Part shown: piece by piece, positions 8,780 through 17,994 of the stretch
Layout of the letters: each line of letters opens with the position of its first letter
Numbering within the stretch: position 1 is the first letter of the stretch
NCBI RefSeq assembly: GCF_014648875.1
Contig: NZ_BMRY01000011.1
Span: 124,001 to 188,000, forward strand
DNA from: Streptomyces parvus
Lineage (GTDB): Bacteria; Actinomycetota; Actinomycetes; Streptomycetales; Streptomycetaceae
DNA length: 64,000 bases
Direction of reading: 5' to 3'
Position numbers and translations under genes: made by a program
The notes under the pieces: model-generated
What the model saw: the letters and a program-made list of their open reading frames with translations, nothing else
Told to the model about the DNA's origin: nothing
Databases searched by the model: none

Positions 8780-8842
8780 GCCGGGGCCTTGGCGTTTCGT
8801 GAGGGTGGCTGGGCTCGATTCCAGAGCTCGCACACGACCACC

Positions 8843-9388
8843 TCAGTGGGCGGGACTGCTGGTGCTGGTCGGCGGAGCCTGCTGATAGAGCGCCACCAGC
8901 ACACCGTGAAGGGGCTGCTCCTCCGTATCTTCCTCGGCCTCGTCGACCAGTCGGGCGAGGTTCTCGCCGAGTTCCCTTGCCTTCGCGGGGCTGAGACACA
9001 GATGGCGCAGTGTCAGGTGGGTCTCGGCGGGAGAGCGGTCCAGCTCCTGGGCGACCGCGGCGAGCATCGCGGCGGTGCCCTCTGCCCGGGGTTCGGCGAC
9101 GACCATGTGACGGGCCGTGCGCTGGTAGTACTGCTCGGTGCCGCCGCGGACCTGGCGGGTCTCGGCGAGGTGGATCAGTCCGGCATCGCGGAGCACCTTG
9201 AGGTGGTGGGCCACGTTGCCCTTCTTCGCATCGAGCTGCGCCGCAAGCTGGCTGGTGGTGGCAGGCCGGTGGCCCAGGGCAAAGAGCAACCGCTGACGCA
9301 ACGGGTGGGAGAGCGCAGCGAACTGCTCGAGCGCACCGATCTCCAGGACGTCCTGGGGAGGCGGCGAGTAGGGAGGCTGATCACGCAT
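8843..9388 (-). CDS. ArsR-type winged-helix transcriptional regulator
   Basis: 181 aa with an N-terminal winged helix (about 15-95): LSHPLRQRLLFALGHRPATTSQLAAQLDAKKGNVAHHLKVLRDAGLIHLAETR. The metal-binding CxC of ArsR/SmtB is absent, so it senses something else. The C-terminal half is helical and acidic (ELDRSPAETHLTLRHL, LVDEAEEDTEEQ), similar to Streptomyces helix-turn-helix proteins that regulate a neighbouring divergent gene. It is divergent from an S41 peptidase with 57 bp between starts, and an inverted repeat in that gap is a good operator candidate. Confidence 0.85.
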   Translation of the reverse strand: MRDQPPYSPPPQDVLEIGALEQFAALSHPLRQRLLFALGHRPATTSQLAAQLDAKKGNVAHHLKVLRDAGLIHLAETRQVRGGTEQYYQRTARHMVVAEPRAEGTAAMLAAVAQELDRSPAETHLTLRHLCLSPAKARELGENLARLVDEAEEDTEEQPLHGVLVALYQQAPPTSTSSPAH

Positions 9389-9392
9389 ACCG

Positions 9393-9418
9393 AAAGTGTC
9401 TAAATTCGTTGACGCTTT
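9393..9418. promoter_or_regulatory. Inverted-repeat operator overlapping the peptidase promoter
   Basis: AAAGTGTC (9393-9400) and GACGCTTT (9411-9418) form 8-bp arms with one mismatch and a 10-bp AT-rich spacer. The right arm overlaps a -35 element TTGACG (9410-9415), with TCTACT 17 bp downstream (9433-9438) and the peptidase ATG 7 nt beyond. That fits a leaderless promoter. The left arm ends 4 nt from the ArsR start. One dimer bound here would cover both divergent starts. Confidence 0.6.
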
Positions 9419-9445
9419 TGCAAGGGCAGTGCTCTACTCCCTGCC

Positions 9446-10387
9446 ATGACGCCTCCGACGAAGCTTGCGCCGACCTCCGTCATCGACGAGACAGCCCGGC
9501 TGCTGACCGAGCACTATGTGTTCCCCGAGATAGCCGAGCAGGTCGTCGGCCTGCTGCAACGCCGCCTGTCCGAAGGGGCCTACGAGGTCGACGATGCCGA
9601 GGAGCTCGCCCGCCTGGTCACCACGGACCTGCAGTCCGTCAACGACGACCGACATCTGCGACTGAAGCACCACTCCGACCCCGTCTCCCCGAAGCGGGGG
9701 GAGGCCACCCGGGACGCCATGCGCCGGGACTTCGACACCTCGCTGGGCGGTGCGCCCCGGGTGCAGTTGCTGGACGGAGGGGTGGCCGTGGTGGAGCTGG
9801 CACCCATGCTGTTTCCGCTGGAGTGGGCCGCCGAACCGCTGAGCGCCGCGTTCACCCTGGCTTCCCGCGCCCGAGCGCTGATCGTGGACCTTCGCGCCAA
9901 CCGGGGCGGCGACCCGGACACGGTCGCCTTCGTCTGCAGCTACCTGCTCGACGAGCGCACCCACCTCAACACCATGTACTGGCGCGGCAGCGAGCGGACC
10001 AAGCAGTCCTGGAGCCTGCCACACGTTCCCGGAGCGCGCTTCGGCGGCAGCAAGCCGCTGTACGTGCTGTCCAGCAGCAGCACCTTCTCCGCCGCTGAGG
10101 AGTTGGCGTACGACCTCCAGCAGCTCGGCCGCGCCACAGTCGTCGGCGAGCCCACCCGCGGCGGCGCGCACCCGTGCAACGGCTGGACCCTGCACCCCCA
10201 CCTGGAAGCCACTGTCCCCGTCGGCCGCGCCGTCAACCCCGTCTCCAGCACGAACTGGGAGGGCACCGGTGTGCAGCCGGACGTCCCTTGCGCTGCTGCT
10301 GACTCCTTGGACCGCGCTCACGCACTTGCCCTCGCGCGACTGGCTCCGGAGCAGCCGAGCATCGCAACAGCACCGGCGGGCTCATGA
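9446..10387 (+). CDS. S41 family (tail-specific/IRBP-like) peptidase
   Basis: 313 aa. It has an N-terminal helical domain (VIDETARLLTEHYVFPEIAEQV, the IRBP/Peptidase_S41 N-terminal motif) and the S41 core: ALIVDLRANRGGDPD, then VLSSSSTFSAAEELAYDLQQLGRATVVGEPTRGGAHP. The serine in STFSAAEE is the likely nucleophile, with the glutamate/lysine of the family nearby. There is no PDZ domain and no signal peptide, so it is a cytosolic short S41 form. It is divergent from an ArsR-type regulator that probably controls it. Confidence 0.87.
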   Translation: MTPPTKLAPTSVIDETARLLTEHYVFPEIAEQVVGLLQRRLSEGAYEVDDAEELARLVTTDLQSVNDDRHLRLKHHSDPVSPKRGEATRDAMRRDFDTSLGGAPRVQLLDGGVAVVELAPMLFPLEWAAEPLSAAFTLASRARALIVDLRANRGGDPDTVAFVCSYLLDERTHLNTMYWRGSERTKQSWSLPHVPGARFGGSKPLYVLSSSSTFSAAEELAYDLQQLGRATVVGEPTRGGAHPCNGWTLHPHLEATVPVGRAVNPVSSTNWEGTGVQPDVPCAAADSLDRAHALALARLAPEQPSIATAPAGS

Positions 10388-10611
10388 TCCGGGCCGCCCG
10401 GAGTGGCGGGACCGGCTGGGCGACCCGTTCCGACATCCGGGTCCGGGATCTTCGCAGCCCGCCTTTGCGGTGGCATCGCACACGCCACGTTGGCATCATC
10501 ACGGTGGAGCACCCCGTAGCCACCCGCTGAGGTCCGCACTTCGCCACCCCCCTCCCCACCTGGAAAAACGCAGGTCACGAAGTTCTCTGCCACGCACACC
10601 AGGAGACCGGC

Positions 10612-11604
10612 ATGAAGATGCTCATCAACGTTCCCGAGACCGTGGTCGCCGATGCTCTGCGGGGCATCGCTGCCGCGCATCCCGAGCTCACCGTCGATGT
10701 GGAGAACCGGATCGTCGCCCGGCGGGACGCGCCCGTGGCGGGGAAGGTGGGGCTCGTCTCCGGGGGTGGTTCCGGGCACGAGCCGCTGCATGCCGGGTTC
10801 GTCGGGCCCGGGATGCTGTCGGCCGCCTGTCCCGGGGAGGTGTTCACCTCCCCCGTGCCGGACCAGATGGTGCGGGCGGCCGCGGCCGTCGACAGTGGGG
10901 CGGGGGTGCTGTTCGTCGTCAAGAACTACACGGGTGACGTGCTGAACTTCGAGATGGCCGCCGAGCTCGCCGAGGACGAGGGGGTCCAGGTCGCCCAGGT
11001 GGTGGTGGACGACGACGTGGCCGTGAGCGACAGTACGTTCACCGCCGGGCGGCGCGGTACGGGAGCGACGCTGTTCGTCGAGAAGATCGCCGGAGCGCTG
11101 GCGGACGAGGGCGCGCCGCTGGACCGAGTGGCGGCGGTCGCGCGGCAGGTGAACGGGGCCTCGCGCAGCTTCGGGGTGGCGCTCGGCGCCGTCACCACCC
11201 CGGCGAAGGGCAGCCCCACCTTCGACCTGCCTTCCGGCGAGCTGGAGTTGGGCATCGGCATCCATGGGGAGCCGGGGCGTGAACGACGCCCGATGATGAC
11301 GTCCGGGGAGATCGCCGACTTCGCCGTGAACGCGATCCTGGAGGACCTGCGGCCCACCGGTCCGGTGCTGGCGCTGGTGAACGGCATGGGGGCGACACCG
11401 CTGCTGGAGCTGTACGGATTCAATGCCGAGGTCCACCGGGTCCTGTCCGAGCGGGGCGTTCCGGTGGCTCGTACGCTCGTGGGGAACTACGTGACGTCGC
11501 TCGACATGGCAGGCTGCTCGGTGACGCTGTGCCAGGTCGACGAGGAGCTGCTGCGGCTGTGGGACGCGCCCGTACGGACGGCCGCGCTCCGCTGGGGCCG
11601 CTGA
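10612..11604 (+). CDS. dhaK: Dihydroxyacetone kinase subunit DhaK
   Basis: 330 aa substrate-binding subunit of PTS-dependent dihydroxyacetone kinase. GSGHEPLHAGFVGPGML near residue 45 and ELGIGIHGEPGRERRP near 220 are family signatures; the histidine of GIHGEPG forms the covalent hemiaminal with dihydroxyacetone. AGGAGA lies 6 nt before the ATG. First gene of dhaKLM: dhaL follows after 43 bp and dhaM overlaps dhaL. Cytosolic, feeding dihydroxyacetone phosphate to glycolysis. The 224-bp upstream gap must hold the promoter, but I cannot place it. Confidence 0.96.
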   Translation: MKMLINVPETVVADALRGIAAAHPELTVDVENRIVARRDAPVAGKVGLVSGGGSGHEPLHAGFVGPGMLSAACPGEVFTSPVPDQMVRAAAAVDSGAGVLFVVKNYTGDVLNFEMAAELAEDEGVQVAQVVVDDDVAVSDSTFTAGRRGTGATLFVEKIAGALADEGAPLDRVAAVARQVNGASRSFGVALGAVTTPAKGSPTFDLPSGELELGIGIHGEPGRERRPMMTSGEIADFAVNAILEDLRPTGPVLALVNGMGATPLLELYGFNAEVHRVLSERGVPVARTLVGNYVTSLDMAGCSVTLCQVDEELLRLWDAPVRTAALRWGR

Positions 11605-11647
11605 ACCGTCGACGGGGCCCGTGACCGGTAGAGGAACAGGAGATCAT

Positions 11648-12262
11648 GTGCTCGACACCGACTTCTTCCGCCGCTGGATGACCGCCGCCGCGGCGTCCGT
11701 GGAGCGTGAGGCGAACCATCTGACCGAGCTGGACTCGGCGATCGGGGACGCCGATCACGGCAGCAACCTCCAGCGTGGTTTCGCGGCGGTGACGGAGGTG
11801 CTGGAGAAGGACTCCCCCGCCACCCCCGGTGCGGTGCTCACGCTGGCGGGACGGCAGCTCATCTCCACCGTCGGCGGGGCGTCGGGCCCGCTGTACGGGA
11901 CGCTCCTGCGCCGTACGGGCAAGGCGCTCGGCGACGACGGCGAGGTGACGCGGACACAGTTCGCCCAGGCGTTCGCGGCGGGGGTGGCCGCGGTGGGGCA
12001 GCTGGGCGGAGCACAGGCCGGGGACAAGACGATGCTCGACGCGCTGCTGCCCGCGGCGGAGGCCCTCGCCACCTCGTTCGACGGGGCGGCGAACGCGGCC
12101 CGGGCGGGCGCGGAGGCAACGGTGCCGATGCAGGCGCGCAAGGGACGGGCCAGTTACCTCGGCGAGCGCAGCATCGGGCATCAGGATCCGGGCGCCACCT
12201 CGGCGGCGCTGCTCGTCGAGACCCTGGCGGCCACGGCGGCGACGGACGGAGTGGACGCGTGA
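11648..12262 (+). CDS. dhaL: Dihydroxyacetone kinase subunit DhaL
   Basis: 204 aa ADP-binding subunit. LTELDSAIGDADHGSNLQRGF holds the Asp residues that coordinate magnesium-ADP, and VGGASGPLYGTLLRRTG and AGDKTMLDALLPA are conserved blocks. DhaL keeps a tightly bound ADP that DhaM rephosphorylates. Start chosen: GTG at 11648 (LDTDFFRRW), with AGGAG 5 nt upstream; an ATG 27 nt earlier has no such site. Its TGA overlaps the dhaM GTG by 4 bp, showing translational coupling. Confidence 0.95.
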   Translation: MLDTDFFRRWMTAAAASVEREANHLTELDSAIGDADHGSNLQRGFAAVTEVLEKDSPATPGAVLTLAGRQLISTVGGASGPLYGTLLRRTGKALGDDGEVTRTQFAQAFAAGVAAVGQLGGAQAGDKTMLDALLPAAEALATSFDGAANAARAGAEATVPMQARKGRASYLGERSIGHQDPGATSAALLVETLAATAATDGVDA

Positions 12263-12669
12263 GCGACGAGCAGCAGGTGGGCATCGTGCTGGTCTCCCAC
12301 AGCGGTCCGGTCGCCGAGTCGGTCGCCGAGCTGGCCCGGGGGCTCGCCGCCGGAGGGGTGACCGCGCCGGTCGCCCCGGCCGGCGGGCTGCCCAACGGCG
12401 GGCTCGGGACGAGCGCGGAGCTGATCGAGCGGGCCGCCGCCTCGGTGGACCGGGGCGCCGGCGTCGCGGTCCTGGTCGACCTGGGGAGCGCGGTCCTCAC
12501 GGTGAAGTCCATGCTCGCCGAGGGCGACGAGCTGCCCGAGAACACCCGGCTCGTGGACGCGCCGTTCGTGGAGGGCGCGGTGGCCGCCGTGGTGACGGCC
12601 TCGGCGGGTGGTGACCTCGCGGCCGTGGAGGCGGCGGCCTCGGAGGCGTACGGCTACCGCAAGACGTAG
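12259..12669 (+). CDS. dhaM: PTS-dependent dihydroxyacetone kinase phosphotransferase DhaM
   Basis: 136 aa EIIA-Man-like domain only. IVLVSHSGPVAESVAEL near residue 10 contains the phospho-accepting histidine; GLGTSAELIERAA and LVDLGSAVLTVKSML match the fold. It receives phosphate from HPr and passes it to ADP on DhaL. It is the short form, without the HPr and EI domains fused in E. coli DhaM, so it needs general PTS proteins encoded elsewhere. GTG start overlaps dhaL by 4 bp. Confidence 0.94.
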   Translation: MSDEQQVGIVLVSHSGPVAESVAELARGLAAGGVTAPVAPAGGLPNGGLGTSAELIERAAASVDRGAGVAVLVDLGSAVLTVKSMLAEGDELPENTRLVDAPFVEGAVAAVVTASAGGDLAAVEAAASEAYGYRKT

Positions 12670-13210
12670 AGGGCCCCCTGGACCGGGCAGCACACCCCGC
12701 GTGGCGCCCCGCACTCCGCCGCCGCAGACTTGACGACATGTCGACAGGCAGGCGCAGTGCGGGGCTCCTTCTCTTCCGGGTCACGGAGGACGAGGACACC
12801 GGCGAGCGGGATGTCGAGGTGCTGATCGGGCATATGGGCGGGCCGTTCTGGGCGGGGCGGGAGGCGGCCGCGTGGTCGGTGCCCAAGGGCGAGTACGGAC
12901 CGGACGAGGGTGCGGAGGCGGCCGCCCGCCGTGAGTTCACGGAGGAGCTGGGGGTGCCGGTCCCGCCGGGTGAGTGGATCGCGCTGGGCGAGGCGCGGCA
13001 GCGCAGCGGCAAGACGGTGACCGTGTGGGCCCTGGAGGCCGGACTGGACCTCGCGTCCGTCGTGCCCGGGACGTTCACGATGGAGTGGCCGCGCGGGTCC
13101 GGCGTGCAGCAGGAGTTCCCGGAGATGGACCGGTTCGCCTGGTGCACGCCGGAGCAGGCCGCCGAGCGGCTCATCGCCGGTCAGCGGGTATTCGTCGACC
13201 GGCTGCGCGC

Positions 13211-14950
<1,740 letters not shown>

Positions 14951-15051
14951 GGGTGCCTTTTCCCTGGGTGACGGCCCGCGGCGGCGCGCACGGAAGCGCG
15001 GCGGGAGCGGGGCGTGGATGCCGGACGGCGAAGGGACGGCGGCGGGCGCGG

Positions 15052-15069
15052 GGTGACGTCGACGTCACC
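15052..15069 (-). promoter_or_regulatory. Perfect 18-bp palindrome in the ABC-F leader
   Basis: GGTGACGTCGACGTCACC reads the same on both strands. In the leader RNA it would form a 7-bp stem with a TCGA loop, between the short leader ORF and the ABC-F start. It could be part of an attenuator or a protein site; no T-run follows. Purely structural evidence. Confidence 0.4.
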
Positions 15070-15173
15070 GGAACATCGTCACGAATCACCCATCACGACT
15101 CATGAGGATTTTGGCACCGGGGCGTCTCGGAAGGACGCGCGGTGCGGCGCGCTGCGGCCGTCCGGGCCGGGAA

Positions 15174-15206
15174 TCAGCGGAAGAAGTAGAAGTGGTACGA
15201 ACCCAT
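15174..15206 (-). CDS. Ten-residue leader peptide of the ABC-F gene
   Basis: ATG to TGA encodes MGSYHFYFFR. TAGACT (15214-15219) ends 7 nt before the ATG, the expected -10 spacing for a leaderless Streptomyces transcript. The ORF starts the 256-nt leader of the ABC-F gene and is followed by GC-rich stem-loops. A short, aromatic-rich ORF (His, two Tyr, three Phe in ten codons) at this position is the arrangement known for ribosome-mediated attenuation of antibiotic-resistance genes. Translation and stalling are inferred, not shown. Confidence 0.6.
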   Translation of the reverse strand: MGSYHFYFFR

Positions 15207-15253
15207 GTCGTCAAGTCTAGCGGCGGGCGGCCACCCCGCGCCGGGATTTTCCG

Positions 15254-15291
15254 GCCGCCCCCGCCCGGGCCGGGGCGGGGCCGGGGGCGGC
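15254..15291. terminator. GC-rich hairpin after the alcohol dehydrogenase gene
   Basis: GCCGCCCCCG and CGGGGGCGGC form perfect 10-bp arms with an 18-nt, partly self-pairing loop. It lies just downstream of the dehydrogenase stop (15303, minus strand) and before the ABC-F leader promoter. It lacks a proper T-tract, as is common for Streptomyces terminators. Confidence 0.45.
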
Positions 15292-15302
15292 GGCGAGGGA
15301 GT

Positions 15303-16343
15303 TCAGCCGTTGGGGAGGATGACGGCCCTGCCGTTGATCCTGCCGTCGTGGAGGCGCTCGTACGCGAGCGGGGCCTCGTCGAGGGAGTACGTCTCCACGT
15401 GCACGTCCACCGCACCGGCGTGCGCCAGGTCGAGGACCTCGGCGAGTTCCTTGCGCGAGCCCCAGTAGGGTGCGCAGACATTGGCCCCGTAAGGGAGCGT
15501 CCCGAAGCCGACCGGGAGCGCGCCGCCGCCGATGCCCACGATGGTGACGTCGCCGTCCACGCGGGCGACGGCTCCGGCGGTCTGCACGGTGGGCGGCGCT
15601 CCGACGAAGTCGAGGACCACGTGGGCGCCGAGTCCGCCGGTCAGTTCCCTGACGCGGGCCGCCGCCTTCTCGTCGGAGAGGACCGCTTCGTGCGCACCGA
15701 CGGTCCTGGCCAGGGCGAGCTTGTCCTCGGTGACGTCGAGGGCGATCACCCGGGCGGCCGTCATGGCGCGCAGCAGCTGGATCGCGACGTGGCCGAGGCC
15801 GCCGGTGCCGATGACGACGGCGGTGGAGCCGGGCACGAGCTTCGCCAGGGAGCGCACGATCGCGTGGTACGGGGTGAGTCCGGCGTCGGTGAGGGGCACC
15901 GTCTTCACCGGGTCGAGGCCGCCGATCGGGACGAGGTGGCGAGGGTTGTCGACGATCATGTACTCGGCCATCGCGCCCGGGGCGCCGAGGCCGGGCGGCA
16001 TGATGCCGAGCTCCTGGGCGCGCAGGCAGTAGTTCTCCCTGCCCTCGGCACAGTTCACGCAGGTGCCGCAGCCCCAGGGACCGTACACCGCGACGGGGTC
16101 GCCGACCGCGAAGCCGTCGACGCCGTCACCGAGCGCCGCGACGGTGCCGACGCCCTCGTGGCCCAGGGTGAGGGGCAGGGGGAAGGGGATCTGGTCGGCG
16201 GGCCAGCTCATCACGGCGATGTCGGAGTGGCAGACTCCGGCGGCGGTGACCTTCAGCAGGACCTGGCCGGGGCCGGGCTCGGGGTCCGGGACCGTGACCA
16301 CCTCGGGGGCGGCGCCGACGGCTCGGTACTGAACGGCTTTCAT
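15303..16343 (-). CDS. Zinc-dependent alcohol dehydrogenase (AdhP-like)
   Basis: 346 aa medium-chain dehydrogenase. Catalytic zinc ligands: GVCHSDIAV (Cys), TLGHEGVG (His-Glu). The structural zinc lobe is CGTCVNCAEGRENYC, with four cysteines. The NAD-binding loop is GTGGLGHVAIQ, and a downstream acid in ALDVTEDK suggests NAD(H). ATG 16343 has AGGAG 5 nt upstream; a longer in-frame GTG start is not supported. It is the last gene of a tetR-SDR-adh set on the minus strand, so it probably oxidises the product of the SDR or a related alcohol. Substrate unknown. Confidence 0.92.
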   Translation of the reverse strand: MKAVQYRAVGAAPEVVTVPDPEPGPGQVLLKVTAAGVCHSDIAVMSWPADQIPFPLPLTLGHEGVGTVAALGDGVDGFAVGDPVAVYGPWGCGTCVNCAEGRENYCLRAQELGIMPPGLGAPGAMAEYMIVDNPRHLVPIGGLDPVKTVPLTDAGLTPYHAIVRSLAKLVPGSTAVVIGTGGLGHVAIQLLRAMTAARVIALDVTEDKLALARTVGAHEAVLSDEKAAARVRELTGGLGAHVVLDFVGAPPTVQTAGAVARVDGDVTIVGIGGGALPVGFGTLPYGANVCAPYWGSRKELAEVLDLAHAGAVDVHVETYSLDEAPLAYERLHDGRINGRAVILPNG

Positions 16344-16443
16344 GGGTCTCCTCGCTTCTTCCTTGCCTGGTGCTCTGTCTCGCCGGCCCCCGTGATTCCC
16401 TTTGTCGCCCTCGTGCCCCCCGCCCGCCACTCGGGGCCCCCGG

Positions 16444-17256
16444 TCACGGGGCGGAGTAGCCGCCGTCCACCAGGTGGTAGCTGCCGTGGATGAAGGAGGC
16501 CTTGTCGGAGAGCAGGAAGGCGGCGAGTTCGGCGACCTCCTCGGCGGTCCCGAGGCGTCCGGCCGGGTGCAGGGAGATCAGGTGCTCGCGGGCCGCCGGG
16601 TCGGCGTTCCGCAGGAGCGGGGTGTCGATGAAGCCGGGGCCGACCGCGTTGATCCGGACGTTCCGGGCGGCGTATTCGAGCGCCGCGGTCTTGGTGAGGC
16701 CGACGACACCGTGCTTGGCCGCGACGTAGGCGGGCGAGCCCGCGAAGCCGTTGGTGCCGAGGATGGACGACATGTTGACGATCGCGCCGCCGCCCGCCGC
16801 GACGATGGCGGGCAGTTCGTAGCGCATCGAGTGGAAGACACCGCTGAGGTTGGTGGCGACGACGCGGTTCCAGTCCTCGACCGGGTACTCACCGGTGGGG
16901 CTGCTGGGGCCCGCGATACCGGCGTTGTTCACGGCCAGGTGGAGGGCGCCGAAGGTGTCCACCGCGAACCGCACGCCCGCCTCCACGGAGGCAGGGTCGG
17001 TGACGTCCATCGCGACGGCGGCGGCCCTGGCTCCGGTGCTCTCCAGCTCGGCGGCGGCCTTGCGCGCGTTCTCCTCGTCGTAGTCGGCGACGACGACGGC
17101 TGCGCCACCCGCGGCGAGCCGCCGGGCCAGGGCGAGGCCGATGCCGGAGGCACCGCCGGTGACGAGGGCCGTGCGGCCCGCGAACTCGGCCGTGGCCGTG
17201 GCCGTGCTCGTTTCCACGGAGGCGGAAGCGGACGTGGAGCTGTGTTCGGTGTTCAT
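16444..17256 (-). CDS. SDR family oxidoreductase
   Basis: 270 aa. The first 25 residues are Ser/Thr/Ala-rich and disordered. The Rossmann core follows: VTGGASGIGLALA, ADYDEENARKAAAE (acid after beta-2, favouring NAD), NNAGIAG, SSILGTN, and YVAAKHGVVGLTK with the Tyr-Lys pair. The C-terminus SFIHGSYHLVDGGYSAP is typical of classical SDRs. It overlaps the upstream tetR stop by 4 bp (ATGA) and is followed by the alcohol dehydrogenase after 100 bp, so the three are probably co-regulated. Confidence 0.9.
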   Translation of the reverse strand: MNTEHSSTSASASVETSTATATAEFAGRTALVTGGASGIGLALARRLAAGGAAVVVADYDEENARKAAAELESTGARAAAVAMDVTDPASVEAGVRFAVDTFGALHLAVNNAGIAGPSSPTGEYPVEDWNRVVATNLSGVFHSMRYELPAIVAAGGGAIVNMSSILGTNGFAGSPAYVAAKHGVVGLTKTAALEYAARNVRINAVGPGFIDTPLLRNADPAAREHLISLHPAGRLGTAEEVAELAAFLLSDKASFIHGSYHLVDGGYSAP

Positions 17257-17927
17257 GGAGTTGCCTCTGTTTCTGCTGCTGCTTCTGTTGCTTCTGCTCC
17301 TGCTGCCCGCGCTTCCTTGGCCGTTTCCGCCAGTGCGTCGAAGGCCTCCACGACCCGTTCGGGCAGGGCGTCCGGACGGCCCCCGCGCACCCAGGCGGCC
17401 TGGGCCGCGAGCAGCGCGCCCGCTCCGGCGGCGACGGTCACCGCGGGCCGGATGTCCTGCCGGGAATCGACGCCGAGCCGGTCCGCGACGATGGCGATCG
17501 AGTCCTCCTGGGCGTCCACCCGGATGTGGTGGAAGACCGCGTAGAGCGTCGGCTCCTCCTCGGCGACCACCAGCAGCTCGAAGATGCGGGGGCGGCGGTG
17601 CCAGGCCTCCGCCTCCGGATCGGCGAGCCAGTCGAGGACGGCCCGCCGGTAGGCGAGGAGCGGGGGCTCCGGGGCCGGGCGGGCGCGCAGGGCCGCGTTG
17701 ATGCGGTCGCCGTCGCCCCGCAGGGAGTCGAGGGCGGCGGCCTCCTTGCTCGGGAAGTACCGGCTGAACGTACGGCGGTCGACGTCCGCGGCCTCCGCGA
17801 TCTCCTCGACCGTCACGTTCCGCAGCCCCCGGTCGAGCACCAGCTCGAACGCGGCCTGCGCCAGGGTGTCGCGGGTGCGGCGCGCCTTACGGCTGCGCCG
17901 TTCCGGGATCTTCCGTTCCGGAGTCAT
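17253..17927 (-). CDS. TetR family regulator of the SDR/alcohol dehydrogenase operon
   Basis: 224 aa. The N-terminal HTH is clear: RDTLAQAAFELVLDRGLRNVTVEEIAEAADVDRRTFSRYFPSKEAA. The C-terminal domain shows no known ligand motif, and the tail is Ala/Glu-rich. ATG 17927 fits TetR proteins best; a GTG 15 nt upstream is possible. TACGGT lies 6 nt before the ATG. It is first in the operon and overlaps the SDR gene by 4 bp. A strong inverted repeat (17949-17982) just upstream is its probable operator. Confidence 0.9.
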   Translation of the reverse strand: MTPERKIPERRSRKARRTRDTLAQAAFELVLDRGLRNVTVEEIAEAADVDRRTFSRYFPSKEAAALDSLRGDGDRINAALRARPAPEPPLLAYRRAVLDWLADPEAEAWHRRPRIFELLVVAEEEPTLYAVFHHIRVDAQEDSIAIVADRLGVDSRQDIRPAVTVAAGAGALLAAQAAWVRGGRPDALPERVVEAFDALAETAKEARAAGAEATEAAAETEATP

Positions 17928-17948
17928 ACATGCACCGTACACCTGAAA

Positions 17949-17982
17949 ATGTCCCCACGCGACATTCGTCTCGTGGGGACAT
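17949..17982. promoter_or_regulatory. Perfect 11-bp inverted repeat upstream of tetR
   Basis: ATGTCCCCACG (17949-17959) and CGTGGGGACAT (17972-17982) are exact inverted copies with a 12-bp spacer. The site is 22 bp from the tetR start, so it would overlap its promoter and serve as operator. It also starts 12 bp past the phosphatase stop (17995). On the minus strand it is followed by TTTC, so it may double as that gene's terminator. Confidence 0.6.
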
Positions 17983-17994
17983 CATTAGGACGTA

